DNA of 64,000 nucleotides from Haliea sp. (GCA_002692965.1 NZNC01000021.1:124001-188000); one strand, 5' to 3'. Counted from the first letter of the stretch, positions 1 through 9,025 are shown. Program-made: numbers and translations. Notes: a model not told the origin generated them from the sequence alone.

Positions 1-1
1 C

Positions 2-265
2 TACCGCCTGGACAACTACACCTACCCGACCACCGAACAGGGCCTGCAGGCCCTGGTGGAGCCCAGCGGCCTGGAGCCCCAGCCGCGCAACTTCAAGACC
101 GGCGGTTACCTCGCCGAGGTGCCGGTGGACCCCTGGGGGCGGCCCTATCTCTACTTGAGCCCGGGTGAGCAGGGCGAAGTGGATATCTACACCCTGGGTG
201 CCGACGGCTTGTCGGGCGGCGAAGGCCAGAATGCCGATATCGGCAACTGGAAAGCGGAGGACTGA
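2..265 (+). CDS. gspG: Type II secretion major pseudopilin GspG, C-terminal part
   Basis: Only the last 87 residues are inside the window; the reading frame is open from base 2. GspG is the major pseudopilin of the type II secretion system and forms the periplasmic pseudopilus that pushes folded substrates through the outer-membrane secretin. The visible part carries the family's C-terminal features: a YPTTEQGLQAL helix, the DPWGRPY loop, and an acidic LGADGLSGGEG...DIGNW tail that binds calcium in characterised GspG proteins. It is the first of eight colinear gsp genes, and the next gene starts 6 bp after its stop. The identification is secure; the N-terminal prepilin signal lies outside the window. 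Confidence 0.95.
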   Translation, partial: YRLDNYTYPTTEQGLQALVEPSGLEPQPRNFKTGGYLAEVPVDPWGRPYLYLSPGEQGEVDIYTLGADGLSGGEGQNADIGNWKAED

Positions 266-271
266 AGCGGC

Positions 272-901
272 GTGAGCTTCCCGCTTCCGCCCGTATCTGT
301 CTGCCCGGTGCCCGGTTTCCCCCGAGGCGCCCGGGGCTTCAGCCTGATCGAGCTGTTGGTGGTGATGCTGGTGATCGTGATCATGACCTCCCTGGCCACC
401 CTGAGCATGAATGTCGGCACCCGCGAGCGCACGCTCGAGGCCCAGTTGCGGGAGCTGAGCAACCTGGCCCGGCACGCCCAGGAGGAGGCCGAGCTGAGCG
501 GTCGCAGCTACGGCCTGCTGCTGGCACTGGACAGCGTGGACGGCGAGCCGGTCTATCAATACCACTGGCGCGAGCAGCGTCCGGGCGGTTGGCGCCGGCC
601 GGAAATCGGCGGCGAGCTGTTCCGCCCGCGCACGCTGGTGGAGGGCCTGCTGCTGGAGTTGACCCTGGAGTCGGTGCCGGACACCCCGGCGCTGCCGGCT
701 CCCGTGGCGCCCGATGCCACGCCACAGGTGCTGTTCCAGGCCAGCGGAGAAGTCAGCGCCGGCACCCTGGACATCTACGATCGAGAGAGCAATACATTGC
801 TCTGGCGTCTGCAATGGGACGGCCTGGGCCGCTGGGAAATGTTGCCGGAGGGGCGGCCCGAGGGCGACAGCGGGAGAGGTGAGCGTGAAATCGCGCGCTG
901 A
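272..901 (+). CDS. gspH: Type II secretion minor pseudopilin GspH
   Basis: 209 residues from a GTG start. The prepilin-peptidase motif GFSLIE, with the conserved Glu at +5, is followed by a hydrophobic helix at about residues 24-46, so roughly 22 residues precede the cleavage site. That is longer than usual, but no better start is visible in frame. GspH is a minor pseudopilin of the pseudopilus. Position between gspG and gspI, and a fit to the GspH/FimT C-terminal domain, support the call. Its end overlaps gspI by 17 bp, implying translational coupling. Confidence 0.9.
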   Translation: MSFPLPPVSVCPVPGFPRGARGFSLIELLVVMLVIVIMTSLATLSMNVGTRERTLEAQLRELSNLARHAQEEAELSGRSYGLLLALDSVDGEPVYQYHWREQRPGGWRRPEIGGELFRPRTLVEGLLLELTLESVPDTPALPAPVAPDATPQVLFQASGEVSAGTLDIYDRESNTLLWRLQWDGLGRWEMLPEGRPEGDSGRGEREIAR

Positions 902-1304
902 GGGCGGCTTCACCCTGGTCGAGGTCATGGTGGCCCTGGCCGTGGTGGCCCTGGCGCTGCCGGCACTGCTGTTTACCCTGCACCAGCAGCTGGATGGCAC
1001 CGGCTACCTGCGCGACAAGACCCACGCCCAGCTGGTGGCGGGCAACAAGCTCAGTGAGCTGCGCCTCTTGCAGCAAGTCCGCGGGGGCCTGTTCCGCGGC
1101 AGCGACAGCGGTGTCAGCCAGATGGTCGGACGCGACTGGGCCTGGGAGCTGCGTACCGAAGACACCGCGGTGCAGGGTTTTCAGCGAGTGGAAATCCGTG
1201 TCTACGCCGGCGAGGAAGCCGAGGGCTCGCCGCTGCACACCCTGGTGGCCTTCCTCGCCGATCTCGATGCGCCCGCTGCGGCGGAGGTGCCGGGTGCGGG
1301 CTGA
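885..1304 (+). CDS. gspI: Type II secretion minor pseudopilin GspI
   Basis: 139 residues. The prepilin motif GFTLVEVMVAL lies 8 residues after the chosen GTG start. A GGGAGAGG ribosome-binding sequence sits just upstream; the alternative GTG at 879 is too close to it. GspI is thought to start the pseudopilus tip complex with GspJ and GspK. Earlier in-frame starts would lie deep inside gspH and are unlikely. The gene overlaps gspH at its start and gspJ at its end. Confidence 0.9.
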   Translation: MKSRAEGGFTLVEVMVALAVVALALPALLFTLHQQLDGTGYLRDKTHAQLVAGNKLSELRLLQQVRGGLFRGSDSGVSQMVGRDWAWELRTEDTAVQGFQRVEIRVYAGEEAEGSPLHTLVAFLADLDAPAAAEVPGAG

Positions 1305-1941
1305 GCGCGGGTTCACTCTGGTCGAGGTATTGATTGCCCTGGCCATCACCGCCTTTGTCGCGGCGGCGGCCTACGCCGGCCTGTCCGCGGCAATAGACGG
1401 GGTGGAGCGCAGCCGCGCCGAGGCGGAGCGCCACTGGGAACTGACCCGCGCCCTGCGCATCTTCGCCCGCGACCTGCGCCATTTCGTGCCACGCCCGGTG
1501 CGCGACGAGTTTGGCGAGACGGAGCCCGCCCTGATGGGCGGACCGGCAGCGCGTTTCACCCTGAGCCTGACCCGCAGCGGCTGGCACAATCCGAACAACC
1601 ACCCGCGCAGCCATTTGCAGCGGGTTAATTACGTCTGGGAGGACGACGCCCTGTGGCGCGAGAGCTACCCGGTACTCGACCGTGCCGGCAATACCGAAGC
1701 GCAGCGGGTGCGCCTGTTCGGGGGTGTCACTGATCTGCGTCTGTTCTTCCTCGACAATCCTGGCAACCTGGACGCGGCCAGCCGCGGGGTGTCGATCGAT
1801 ACGCGCAACTGGCCCGAGAGTTGGGCGCCGGACCCCATGCAGTTCGGGGATGAGCTGGCGCCACCGCTGGCACTGGAGCTGGTTTTGCAGCTGGATGGCC
1901 TGGGCGAGGTGAGGAGTCTGCATGTGCTCCCGTCGAACTAG
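1294..1941 (+). CDS. gspJ: Type II secretion minor pseudopilin GspJ
   Basis: 215 residues from a GTG start preceded by GGAGG with 6 bp spacing, overlapping the gspI stop by 11 bp. The prepilin motif RGFTLVEVLIAL begins at residue 5. The body has the GspJ-type beta-rich domain, including a LRHFVPRPVRD segment and a VNYVWEDDALWRESYPVLDR stretch typical of the family. It forms the pseudopilus tip with GspI and GspK. An in-frame ATG at 1267 is possible but lacks a comparable ribosome-binding site. Confidence 0.92.
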   Translation: MRAERGFTLVEVLIALAITAFVAAAAYAGLSAAIDGVERSRAEAERHWELTRALRIFARDLRHFVPRPVRDEFGETEPALMGGPAARFTLSLTRSGWHNPNNHPRSHLQRVNYVWEDDALWRESYPVLDRAGNTEAQRVRLFGGVTDLRLFFLDNPGNLDAASRGVSIDTRNWPESWAPDPMQFGDELAPPLALELVLQLDGLGEVRSLHVLPSN

Positions 1942-2977
1942 TGTTCCCGCCCGCCAGCGCGGGGTCGCCCTGGTGGTGGCCCTGCTGGTCTTTGCCCTGT
2001 GTGCGATTCTGATGGTGGGCATGCAGAGCGAATTCAATCTGTTCCACCAGCGTGTGGCCAATCACTTGCTGGCGGAACAGGGGGACGCCTACCTGCGCGG
2101 TGCCGAACAGCTGGCGGCCCTCGCACTGCAGGCGGATCACGACGCCGACCAGCGGCGCGGCGGCGAGCCGCGGGACGACCTGCGGGAAATCTGGGCCCGG
2201 GACCCCACGCCCTACCCCCTGGAGGAGGGTGGCTGGCTGGTCGGTGGCCTGGAGGATCTGCAGGGTCGTTTCAATCTCAACTGGCTGGTGCCCGCAGAGC
2301 CCCCCGAAAGCGGTGAGCCGCGGCCACCGGCGGAGCGTCTGACCCCGGCCCAGCGGGTGTTCGTGCGCCTGCTGCAGAGCCTGGGGGAGGCGAGCCTGTC
2401 ACTGGACGAGGCCCTTGCCCTGACCCTGGCCATCGGCGACTGGCTGGACGACAACGCGCTGCCGCTTACGGCCGGCTCCGAGGACGATGCCTACCTGGGG
2501 CGGACACCGGCCTACCGGGCCGCCAACCGCCCCATGGCCAGTGCCAGCGAGCTGCGCGCGGTCACCGGAATGAATCCGGCCCTGTTCCAGGCCCTGCTGC
2601 CCGTGGTTACCGTGTGGCCGCGGGATGGGGCTGCCAGCACCCTGAATATCCATACGGCGCCGCTGCCGGTGCTGCGGGCACTGGGTGGCGGCGAGCGTCT
2701 GGAGCCCCTGAGCAAGGCCGAGGGCCAGGCCCTGCTCAGCCGCCAGCGGGAGGAGGGCGGCTTTGCCAGCCTGGAGGATTTTCTCGCCAGCCCGGTGTTT
2801 GAAAACCTCTCGGGCGGGGACCGGGGGACTCTGGAAGCCCTGCTCGGCGAGGCCTCCGACTGGTTCCTGCTTAGCGCCGAGGTGGAAGTTGCCGAGCGCC
2901 GGTTGCGCTTGTACAGTGTTTTGCACCGTGACCAGCGTTCGGTGCGCGCCGTCACCCGCGCCTACGGGAGCCCCTGA
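1922..2977 (+). CDS. gspK: Type II secretion minor pseudopilin GspK
   Basis: 351 residues, the usual GspK length. The prepilin motif RGVALVVALLVFAL lacks the +5 Glu, as expected for GspK, the large pseudopilin at the pseudopilus tip. The body contains the GspK helical insertion with repeated acidic and Arg-rich helices and a SAM-like segment containing NIHTAP and GFASLEDFLASP. The ATG overlaps the end of gspJ by 20 bp. The stop overlaps the ATG of a 47-codon reading frame before gspL. Confidence 0.94.
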   Translation: MCSRRTSVPARQRGVALVVALLVFALCAILMVGMQSEFNLFHQRVANHLLAEQGDAYLRGAEQLAALALQADHDADQRRGGEPRDDLREIWARDPTPYPLEEGGWLVGGLEDLQGRFNLNWLVPAEPPESGEPRPPAERLTPAQRVFVRLLQSLGEASLSLDEALALTLAIGDWLDDNALPLTAGSEDDAYLGRTPAYRAANRPMASASELRAVTGMNPALFQALLPVVTVWPRDGAASTLNIHTAPLPVLRALGGGERLEPLSKAEGQALLSRQREEGGFASLEDFLASPVFENLSGGDRGTLEALLGEASDWFLLSAEVEVAERRLRLYSVLHRDQRSVRAVTRAYGSP

Positions 2978-3120
2978 TGTCAGTGCCTGAACCCGGCCGT
3001 GCGCGCCGCCCCCAGGGCAGCTGCAGCGGTCCCCAACCACGGAACGGGCGCAGCGTACCTGCCGCGCAGTGTGCACAGCCCCCAGCCACGGAGACAACCC
3101 TGTGCAGCAGCTTGCCGTAA
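2977..3120 (+). CDS. Small ORF between gspK and gspL, possibly not coding
   Basis: A 47-codon frame starts with an ATG that overlaps the gspK stop (TGATG) and ends 16 bp inside gspL. The product would be basic, rich in Pro, Ser and Gln, with three Cys, and resembles no family I know. It fills the 124 bp gap in an operon whose other genes overlap or nearly touch. It may only relay ribosomes from gspK to gspL, or be a chance frame. It has no hydrophobic segment or signal peptide. Confidence 0.25.
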   Translation: MSVPEPGRARRPQGSCSGPQPRNGRSVPAAQCAQPPATETTLCSSLP

Positions 3121-4295
3121 TCCGGCTGATCGACCAGCGTCTGGCCTGGTACCCCCCGGGTGCGGGGCGGGAGCCGCGCTGGCTGGACGATGATCTGGCC
3201 CTGGCCGCCCTGCGCAGCAGCCTGGCCGCGGGTCAGGCCGCCTGCTTCGCGGCGCCCGGGGAGGCGATCCACCTGATCGCCTTGACGGTCGCGCCCGAAG
3301 AGCGCCGGCATTTGCGCCAGGCACTGCCCTTCCTGCTGGAGGAGCAGCTGGCGGAGGAGGTCGAGGCACTGCATTTTGCCAGTGAGCCCCTGGACGAGGC
3401 GCACTACGCGGTGGCCGTGTGCCGGGAGGCGGACATGCATGCCTGGCGGGAGGCTTTGGCCGGACTGCCGGCACTGTCGCGCTGGGTGCCGGAGACGCTG
3501 CTACTGCCCTGGCGCGAGGACGAGTGGTGTGTCCTGCTGGAATCGGACCGAGCGCTGGTGCGCCTGGACCACAGCCGGGGTTTTGCCGCCGAGTCGGCAC
3601 TGCTGGCGCCCTTGCTGGAGGCTGCCGCGCGCGCGAGCCTTCCCCGTCGGCTGGTGCTTTACGGCCAGGCGCAGGCTGTGGATCTGCAGCGTCTGCCCGG
3701 GCCCCTGCGCGACCTGGCCGAGTGGCGCCGCGGTGGTTTCGCCCAGGCCCTGGGGCTCGCGGACGACGACAGTGCCCGTCTCAATCTGCTCCAGGGAAGC
3801 TGGGCGCCGCGCCTGCCGGTGGAGCGCTGGTGGCGCCAGTGGCGGCCGGTGGCGGCGGCCCTGGGGCTGGCCTTCCTGGTGCAACTGGCCGCGACCTGGG
3901 CCGATGTGCGGCAGTTGGCGGCGGAGAACCTGGCCCTGCGCGGCGCGGTGGAAGCCCGCTTCCGTGAGGCAATACCCCGGGGCGTGCTGGTGGATGCCGA
4001 GGCCCAGCTGCGCCGTCAGTTGGAGCCGCTGCGGGGTGGTGGTGGTGGCGGGCGTTTGCTGCCCCTGTTGGCGGGCGTGGCACGCGCGATGGAGGCGACT
4101 CCCGGGAGCGCGCTCGGCAGCCTGAACTACGCCGAGCGCGCCGGCGAACTGCGCTTGACGATCACGGCGCCGGATTTTGCGGCGGTGGAATCGCTGCGGG
4201 GCCAGCTTGAAACGGAAGGACTGGCCGCGGTCATGGAAAGCAGCAATGCGCAGGGCGAGCAGGTGCGCGCCCGGCTGCGGGTGGGAGGCGCGTGA
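3102..4295 (+). CDS. gspL: Type II secretion inner-membrane protein GspL
   Basis: 397 residues from a GTG preceded by a GGAGA ribosome-binding site at 7 bp. The N-terminal cytoplasmic actin-like domain (about residues 1-230), which recruits the ATPase GspE, includes the typical LIRL-like start and a PFLLEEQLAEEVEALHFA segment. One membrane helix follows near residues 250-270, then a short periplasmic domain that pairs with GspM. A run of six Gly near residue 313 links into the periplasmic part. An in-frame ATG at 3069 would add 11 residues but has no clear ribosome-binding site. Confidence 0.92.
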   Translation: MQQLAVIRLIDQRLAWYPPGAGREPRWLDDDLALAALRSSLAAGQAACFAAPGEAIHLIALTVAPEERRHLRQALPFLLEEQLAEEVEALHFASEPLDEAHYAVAVCREADMHAWREALAGLPALSRWVPETLLLPWREDEWCVLLESDRALVRLDHSRGFAAESALLAPLLEAAARASLPRRLVLYGQAQAVDLQRLPGPLRDLAEWRRGGFAQALGLADDDSARLNLLQGSWAPRLPVERWWRQWRPVAAALGLAFLVQLAATWADVRQLAAENLALRGAVEARFREAIPRGVLVDAEAQLRRQLEPLRGGGGGGRLLPLLAGVARAMEATPGSALGSLNYAERAGELRLTITAPDFAAVESLRGQLETEGLAAVMESSNAQGEQVRARLRVGGA

Positions 4296-4771
4296 TGCGG
4301 GAGTGGTTTGAACAGCGCCCCTTGCGGGAACAGGCCCTGCTGTTGCTCATGGGCGCAACCCTGTTTTTGTGGATCCTGTATACCCTGATCTGGTCGCCCC
4401 TCGACCAGCGTCGCGACCAGTTGCGCGAGCAGAATCTGGCGGCGGTAGAGGCGCTGTCGCGGGTGGATGCCATGGTCTCAGAGTTGCAGAGCCTGCGTGA
4501 GAGCGGAGCCGGCGCCGGCCCGCGGGAGCGCAACCTGGCGGCGCTGGTGAATCGCGGCACCCAGCGCCTGGGCCTGCCCGTCAGCCGCCTGCAGCCGGGG
4601 GCGCGGGGGGATCTCCAGGTGCGCCTGGAGAGCGCCCCCTTTGACAGCTTGGTCACCTGGCTGCACGAACTGGAACAACGTGAAGGCCTGCTGATCGCCG
4701 AGCTGGCGGTCACGCCGGCGGGGCAGCCGGGGCGGGTGGATGCCACCCTGCGCGTGAGCGAGGGGCTCTAG
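4295..4771 (+). CDS. gspM: Type II secretion inner-membrane protein GspM
   Basis: 158 residues. The ATG overlaps the gspL stop; a GTG 3 bp earlier is the alternative start. A short cytoplasmic N-terminus (REWFEQRPLREQALL) precedes one membrane helix at about residues 14-34, then a coiled, ferredoxin-like periplasmic domain. This is the standard GspM plan. GspM binds GspL in the inner-membrane platform of the secretion machine. The size and position after gspL fit well. Confidence 0.92.
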   Translation: MREWFEQRPLREQALLLLMGATLFLWILYTLIWSPLDQRRDQLREQNLAAVEALSRVDAMVSELQSLRESGAGAGPRERNLAALVNRGTQRLGLPVSRLQPGARGDLQVRLESAPFDSLVTWLHELEQREGLLIAELAVTPAGQPGRVDATLRVSEGL

Positions 4772-4772
4772 C

Positions 4773-5540
4773 ATGCGGCGCGTTTTGGCGGGCCTGTTGG
4801 CCCTGTTTCTGCTGCTGTTGCTGCTGGCCGCCAGCGCCCCTGCCCGGCTGCTCGCCTGGGTGCTGCCCCCTGAACAAGTGCTGGCCAGCGGCTACACTGG
4901 CAGCCTGTGGTCGGGCAGTGTTGCACGGCTACAGGTCGCCACGCCCGCCGGTCCCCTGCACCTGGGGCGCGTGGACTGGTCACTCTCGCCCCTGTCACTG
5001 CTGCGCCTGGCGCCCGCGCTGACGCTGGACAGTCGCTGGGGGGAGCAGCGCCTCAGTGCACATCTGCAGTTGCGTGGCCGCGATGACCTGACGCTCAGCC
5101 GCGTGAGTGCGCGGGTGGATGCCGGCCTGCTGCAACAGCTGGCCCCCCTGCAGCTGGCGGGCACCCTCAATCTGCAGCTGGCGCGCCTGGTGTTGCGCGA
5201 CGGTCAGCCGCAGGCCCTGGAGCAGGGGCGCCTGGTGTGGGAGTCCGCCCGCTGGAATTCGCCGCGGGGGCCGATTCCCCTCGGCAGCTATGTGCTCGAG
5301 GCCGTCCAGGCGGGGGACCAGTCCCTGCGCGGCGAGGTCCTCACCCTGCAGGGGCCGGTGCGCGCGGCGGGCGAGTTGCAGTGGAAGGACGGCAGCTATA
5401 GCATCGCCTTGCGCCTGGACAGCGAGGGCGCCTGGGACCCGCTGCTGCAGGAGTCCCTGGCCCTGCTCGCGAGTCCCGAGGGCGATGCCTACCGGCTGCA
5501 ACTCAGCGGTCGGCTCGCGCCCCCGTCGCCAGCCCGATAA
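4773..5540 (+). CDS. gspN: Type II secretion protein GspN
   Basis: 255 residues starting 1 bp after the gspM stop. An N-terminal signal anchor of mostly Leu and Ala (residues 5-25) is followed by a periplasmic beta-rich domain with the family's [10 protein letters not shown] and [13 protein letters not shown] segments. GspN is an accessory inner-membrane component that occurs in only some type II systems, including Pseudomonas-like and Klebsiella ones. It closes the gsp run; a rubredoxin gene follows 17 bp later and could be on the same transcript. Confidence 0.88.
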   Translation: MRRVLAGLLALFLLLLLLAASAPARLLAWVLPPEQVLASGYTGSLWSGSVARLQVATPAGPLHLGRVDWSLSPLSLLRLAPALTLDSRWGEQRLSAHLQLRGRDDLTLSRVSARVDAGLLQQLAPLQLAGTLNLQLARLVLRDGQPQALEQGRLVWESARWNSPRGPIPLGSYVLEAVQAGDQSLRGEVLTLQGPVRAAGELQWKDGSYSIALRLDSEGAWDPLLQESLALLASPEGDAYRLQLSGRLAPPSPAR

Positions 5541-5557
5541 TTGACCGGAGTGTCTGC

Positions 5558-5737
5558 ATGAGCACTGCACCCTACCGCAAATATGAATGTGTCATCTGTG
5601 GCTTCATTTACGACGAGGCCGAGGGCCTGCCCGACGACGGCATCCCCCCGGGCACCCGTTGGGAAGACATCCCGGAAGACTGGGAGTGCCCGGACTGCGG
5701 GATTTCCAAGTCCGAATTCGACCTGATGCCGGAATAG
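5558..5737 (+). CDS. Rubredoxin
   Basis: A 59-residue single-domain rubredoxin. Two CxxCG knuckles are visible, [14 protein letters not shown] near residue 10 and [13 protein letters not shown] near residue 43; their four Cys bind the single iron. The aromatic core residues (Tyr, Trp, Phe) are in place. It is a small cytoplasmic electron carrier, in gammaproteobacteria often serving alkane hydroxylases or oxidative-stress enzymes, but no partner gene is visible here. It sits 17 bp after gspN and 10 bp before an aminopeptidase gene. Confidence 0.97.
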   Translation: MSTAPYRKYECVICGFIYDEAEGLPDDGIPPGTRWEDIPEDWECPDCGISKSEFDLMPE

Positions 5738-5747
5738 GTGGGCGGCG

Positions 5748-7526
5748 ATGACCGATGAAGCGCGACTGGGCGCACTGCGCCAATTAATGCAGCAGCGGGA
5801 CTATTCCGCGCTGATCATCCCGCGGGCCGATGAGCATCTGGGCGAGTACATCCCGGCGCACCACGAGCGCCTGCTCTGGGCCACTGGTTTCACTGGCTCG
5901 GCGGGCATGGCCGTGGTGCTGCCCGATCGCGCGGCGATCTTTGTCGATGGCCGTTACACGGTGCAGGTGCGCCAGCAGGTACCCGCGGCACTGTTTGAAT
6001 ACCGGCACCTGATCGAGGAGCGGCCCCTGGCCTGGCTGACAGCGGAGCTGCCGGCCGGTGCCCGGGTTGCGGTGGATCCGCGCCTGCACAGCCTGCAGTG
6101 GTACCGCGAGGCGGAGCGGGTACTGGGCGATGCCGACCTGGCGATGGTCGCCGACAGCGACAACCTGGTGGACCGCTGCTGGCGCGATCGGCCCGCGGCC
6201 GCGGTTGCCGAGGCGCTGATGCTGGAAGAGCGCTGGTGCGGCGAGAGCAGTGTTGAAAAGCGCCGGCGCATCGGCCAGGGGCTGGCCGGGCAGGGTGCCG
6301 AAGCCGCCCTGGTCTTTGCCCCCGACTCGGTCTCCTGGCTGCTCAACCTCCGCGGCCGCGACGTCCCCTGTCAGCCCGTACTGCAGAGCTGGTGCCTGCT
6401 CTGGGCGGACGGTTCGGTGGACCTGGTGGTGAATCCCGCGCGTCTGCCCGCGGGCGTGGAAGCCCATGTCGGTGAGGGCCTGCGCGTGCACGCCGAGGCG
6501 GATGGCGAGGCCCTGCTGCGGGGTCAGCGGGGCCGCCGTATCCTGGCCGACCCGGCCACCGCCAATGCCTGGACCCAGCTCACATTGCTCGATGCCGGGG
6601 CCGAACTGATTGCCGGAGCCGACCCGGTGTTGCTGCCTAAAGCCTGCAAGAATGCGGTGGAGGTCGCCGGCATGCGTGCGGCGCATGTGCGCGACAGCGG
6701 CGCCCTGGTGCGCTTCCTCTGCTGGCTGGACCGGCAGGTTGCGGCGGGCGAGCGGCCGGACGAGGCGCAGCTGGCGGACCGCCTGCTGGCCTTTCGTCAG
6801 GAAGTGGCGCATTTCCAGGGACCGTCCTTCGACACCATTTCCGCGGCCGGCGCCAATGCCGCCATGTGTCATTACCACCATAGCAATTCGCCGCAGCCCG
6901 CACCGCTGCCACAGGACGGTATCTACCTGGTCGACAGCGGGGGGCAGTACCTCGATGGCACCACCGATGTGACCCGCACCGTGGCCATTGGCGAGCCGGG
7001 CGCGGAAGTCCGCCGCCTGTTCACCCTGGTGCTCAAGGGGCACATTGCCCTCGACCAGGCGCGTTTTCCCCGGGGGACGACCGGGACCCAGCTGGATGCC
7101 CTGGCGCGCCAGTACCTGTGGCGCGAGGGCCTCGACTACGATCACGGCACCGGTCATGGTGTCGGTGCCTTTCTCAGTGTCCACGAAGGCCCCCAGCGCA
7201 TCTCCAAGGCCTGGGCACCCGTCGCCTTGGCGCCGGGCATGGTGGTGAGCAACGAACCCGGCTACTACCGTGACGGTGCCTTCGGCATCCGCTGCGAGAA
7301 CCTGGTGGTGGTCGGCCCGGTTCCCGGGGAGCACGAGACACCTGTGCTGGGTTTCGAGGCCCTGACACTGGCGCCCTTCGATCGGCGCCTGGTGGAAGTC
7401 TCCCTGCTCACGCCCGCCGAGCGCGACTGGCTGAACGACTACCACCAGCGGGTGCACGAGGTGCTTGCTCCTGACCTGCCCGCCGACGTGCAGAACTGGC
7501 TGGCGGCGGCGACGGCACCGCTCTAG
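5748..7526 (+). CDS. Xaa-Pro aminopeptidase, M24B family, three-domain type
   Basis: 592 residues, the length of the three-domain (eukaryotic APP1-like) class rather than E. coli PepP (441). Two creatinase-type N-terminal domains (about 1-300) precede the pita-bread metallopeptidase domain. Di-metal ligands are visible: DSGGQYLDGTTD (two Asp, about 396 and 407), the His in HGTGHGVGAFLSVHEG (about 470), and Glu in SNEPGYYRDGAFGIRCEN. A C-terminal M24_C segment follows. The enzyme removes N-terminal residues before proline. It lies upstream of two amino-acid symporters, which fits peptide and amino-acid use. Confidence 0.95.
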   Translation: MTDEARLGALRQLMQQRDYSALIIPRADEHLGEYIPAHHERLLWATGFTGSAGMAVVLPDRAAIFVDGRYTVQVRQQVPAALFEYRHLIEERPLAWLTAELPAGARVAVDPRLHSLQWYREAERVLGDADLAMVADSDNLVDRCWRDRPAAAVAEALMLEERWCGESSVEKRRRIGQGLAGQGAEAALVFAPDSVSWLLNLRGRDVPCQPVLQSWCLLWADGSVDLVVNPARLPAGVEAHVGEGLRVHAEADGEALLRGQRGRRILADPATANAWTQLTLLDAGAELIAGADPVLLPKACKNAVEVAGMRAAHVRDSGALVRFLCWLDRQVAAGERPDEAQLADRLLAFRQEVAHFQGPSFDTISAAGANAAMCHYHHSNSPQPAPLPQDGIYLVDSGGQYLDGTTDVTRTVAIGEPGAEVRRLFTLVLKGHIALDQARFPRGTTGTQLDALARQYLWREGLDYDHGTGHGVGAFLSVHEGPQRISKAWAPVALAPGMVVSNEPGYYRDGAFGIRCENLVVVGPVPGEHETPVLGFEALTLAPFDRRLVEVSLLTPAERDWLNDYHQRVHEVLAPDLPADVQNWLAAATAPL

Positions 7527-7580
7527 CGAGCGGCTGCCGCGGGCTGCTCCGGCGCCTGCGGCCCGGTCGTGCCAGCGAGC

Positions 7581-7604
7581 CGTGTCGCGGTGCTCCGCGA
7601 CACG
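7581..7604. terminator. Perfect 10-bp hairpin downstream of the aminopeptidase gene
   Basis: An exact 10-bp inverted repeat (7581-7590 with 7595-7604) around the four-base loop TGCT lies 55 bp after the aminopeptidase stop. No T-run follows, so it is not a classic intrinsic terminator. It could protect the 3' end or halt transcription weakly before the next gene. Confidence 0.4.
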
Positions 7605-7635
7605 TGCCCCGGTGGGCCAGTGACCGGCTTTTGTG

Positions 7636-7645
7636 TAGACTGGCG
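7636..7645 (+). promoter_or_regulatory. Candidate -10 element with GGCG discriminator, NSS gene
   Basis: TAGACT followed directly by GGCG lies about 30 bp before the transporter ATG. No good -35 is visible 15-19 bp upstream. The same TAnACTGGCG string recurs before other genes at 16264 and 25281, and TATAATGGCG at 51650. Confidence 0.35.
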
Positions 7646-7675
7646 AAATAAGCACAACCGCCGGAGCAAGCGTAC

Positions 7676-9025
7676 ATGGCCATCCCCGCCAGCGATCACT
7701 GGTCTTCCCGATTTACTTTTCTCATGGCGGCTGTGGGTTTCGCCGTCGGCCTCGGCAACATCTGGCGCTTCCCCTACATCACCGGCGAGAATGGCGGTGC
7801 CGCGTTTGTCCTGATCTATCTCGCCTGTGCATTCCTCATCGGGGTGCCCATCCTCATCGCCGAACTGTTGGTGGGGCGCCGCGGGCAGGCCAGCCCGCCG
7901 GAAGCCATGGCCAATGTGGCCCGGGGCAGCGGGCGCTCGGTGCAGTGGCAGTGGGTCGGTGGCATGGGCCTGCTGGCCGCCTACAGTATCGTGATTGTCT
8001 ACTCGGGGATCGTCGGCTGGGTTCTCTGGTATCTGTTCAAGGCCATCACCACCGGCTTCGCCGGGATGGATGCGGCGGGTGCGGAAAACGCCTTTGCAGG
8101 CGTGCTCAACGATACGCTTGGCATGCTGTTCTGGACCCTGCTGGGACTGCTGTTGACCGGCACCATCATCTACGCCGGGGTCAAGGACGGTATCGAGCGC
8201 GCGGTCACCATCATGATGCCGTTGATGTTCCTCTTGCTGGTGGGGCTGGCGACCTACAACTATTTTGCCGGCGGTTTCATGGAGGCCCTGGTCTGGCTGT
8301 TCACCCCGGACTTCAGCAAGATCACGCCCGCGGCGGTGCTGGCGGCCATCGGCCAGGCTTTCTTCTCCATCGGTGTCGCCATGGGTGGCATGATGATCTA
8401 CGGTGCCTATCTGCCGAAAGATGTCTCCATCGGGCAGTCGGTGCTGATGGTCGTGGTCGCCGATACCCTGGTGGCGCTGCTGGCAGGCCTGGTGATCTTT
8501 CCCGCGGTCTTCCACCACGGGCTCGACCCCGGCGCCGGTGCCGGCCTGATCTTCCAGACCCTGCCGGTCGCCTTCGCCCAGATGCCCGGCGGCCACCTGT
8601 TCAGTATTCTGTTTTTCCTCATGCTCACGGTCGCCGGCATCACCTCCATGGTGGGCCTGGTGGAAAGTGTCACCGGCTGGATCGAGGACCGCCTGGGCGC
8701 GCCGCGTCACCGCAGTGCTGTGGCGGTCGTCGCCTCGGTGGCCCTGTTCAGTGTCCTCAGCCTGCTTTCCTACAACGTGTTGCAGGACCTCGACTTCGGC
8801 GGCGGGAACCTGAATGACAGCATGGATTACTTCTCCAACCAGATCCTGCTGCCGCTGGGGGGCTTGTTGATTGCCGTGTTTGCCGGCTGGGTCATGGGGC
8901 ACGACGCGGTGCGCGACGAGCTGTCGGACCTCTCGCCGAAGGCCTTCGCCCTGTGGTACGGCCTGGTGCGCTATGTCGTGCCGCCGGCCCTCGCCATCAT
9001 CTTTATCATGGGGGTCAGCGAGTAG
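7676..9025 (+). CDS. Sodium-dependent amino-acid transporter, NSS (SNF) family
   Basis: 449 residues with about 11-12 predicted membrane helices, the size of bacterial LeuT/MhsT-type transporters. The family hallmark is clear at residues 20-40: VGFAVGLGNIWRFPYITGEN, the unwound first helix that binds sodium and substrate. It imports amino acids using the sodium gradient across the inner membrane. The substrate cannot be read from sequence. An amino-acid symporter of another family follows 59 bp downstream, and an aminopeptidase precedes it. Confidence 0.95.
   Translation: MAIPASDHWSSRFTFLMAAVGFAVGLGNIWRFPYITGENGGAAFVLIYLACAFLIGVPILIAELLVGRRGQASPPEAMANVARGSGRSVQWQWVGGMGLLAAYSIVIVYSGIVGWVLWYLFKAITTGFAGMDAAGAENAFAGVLNDTLGMLFWTLLGLLLTGTIIYAGVKDGIERAVTIMMPLMFLLLVGLATYNYFAGGFMEALVWLFTPDFSKITPAAVLAAIGQAFFSIGVAMGGMMIYGAYLPKDVSIGQSVLMVVVADTLVALLAGLVIFPAVFHHGLDPGAGAGLIFQTLPVAFAQMPGGHLFSILFFLMLTVAGITSMVGLVESVTGWIEDRLGAPRHRSAVAVVASVALFSVLSLLSYNVLQDLDFGGGNLNDSMDYFSNQILLPLGGLLIAVFAGWVMGHDAVRDELSDLSPKAFALWYGLVRYVVPPALAIIFIMGVSE

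Noticed and set aside
5784-7655. Long - strand frame opposite the Xaa-Pro aminopeptidase
   Set aside because: Antisense to a gene with clear catalytic motifs; no ribosome-binding site or recognisable product.
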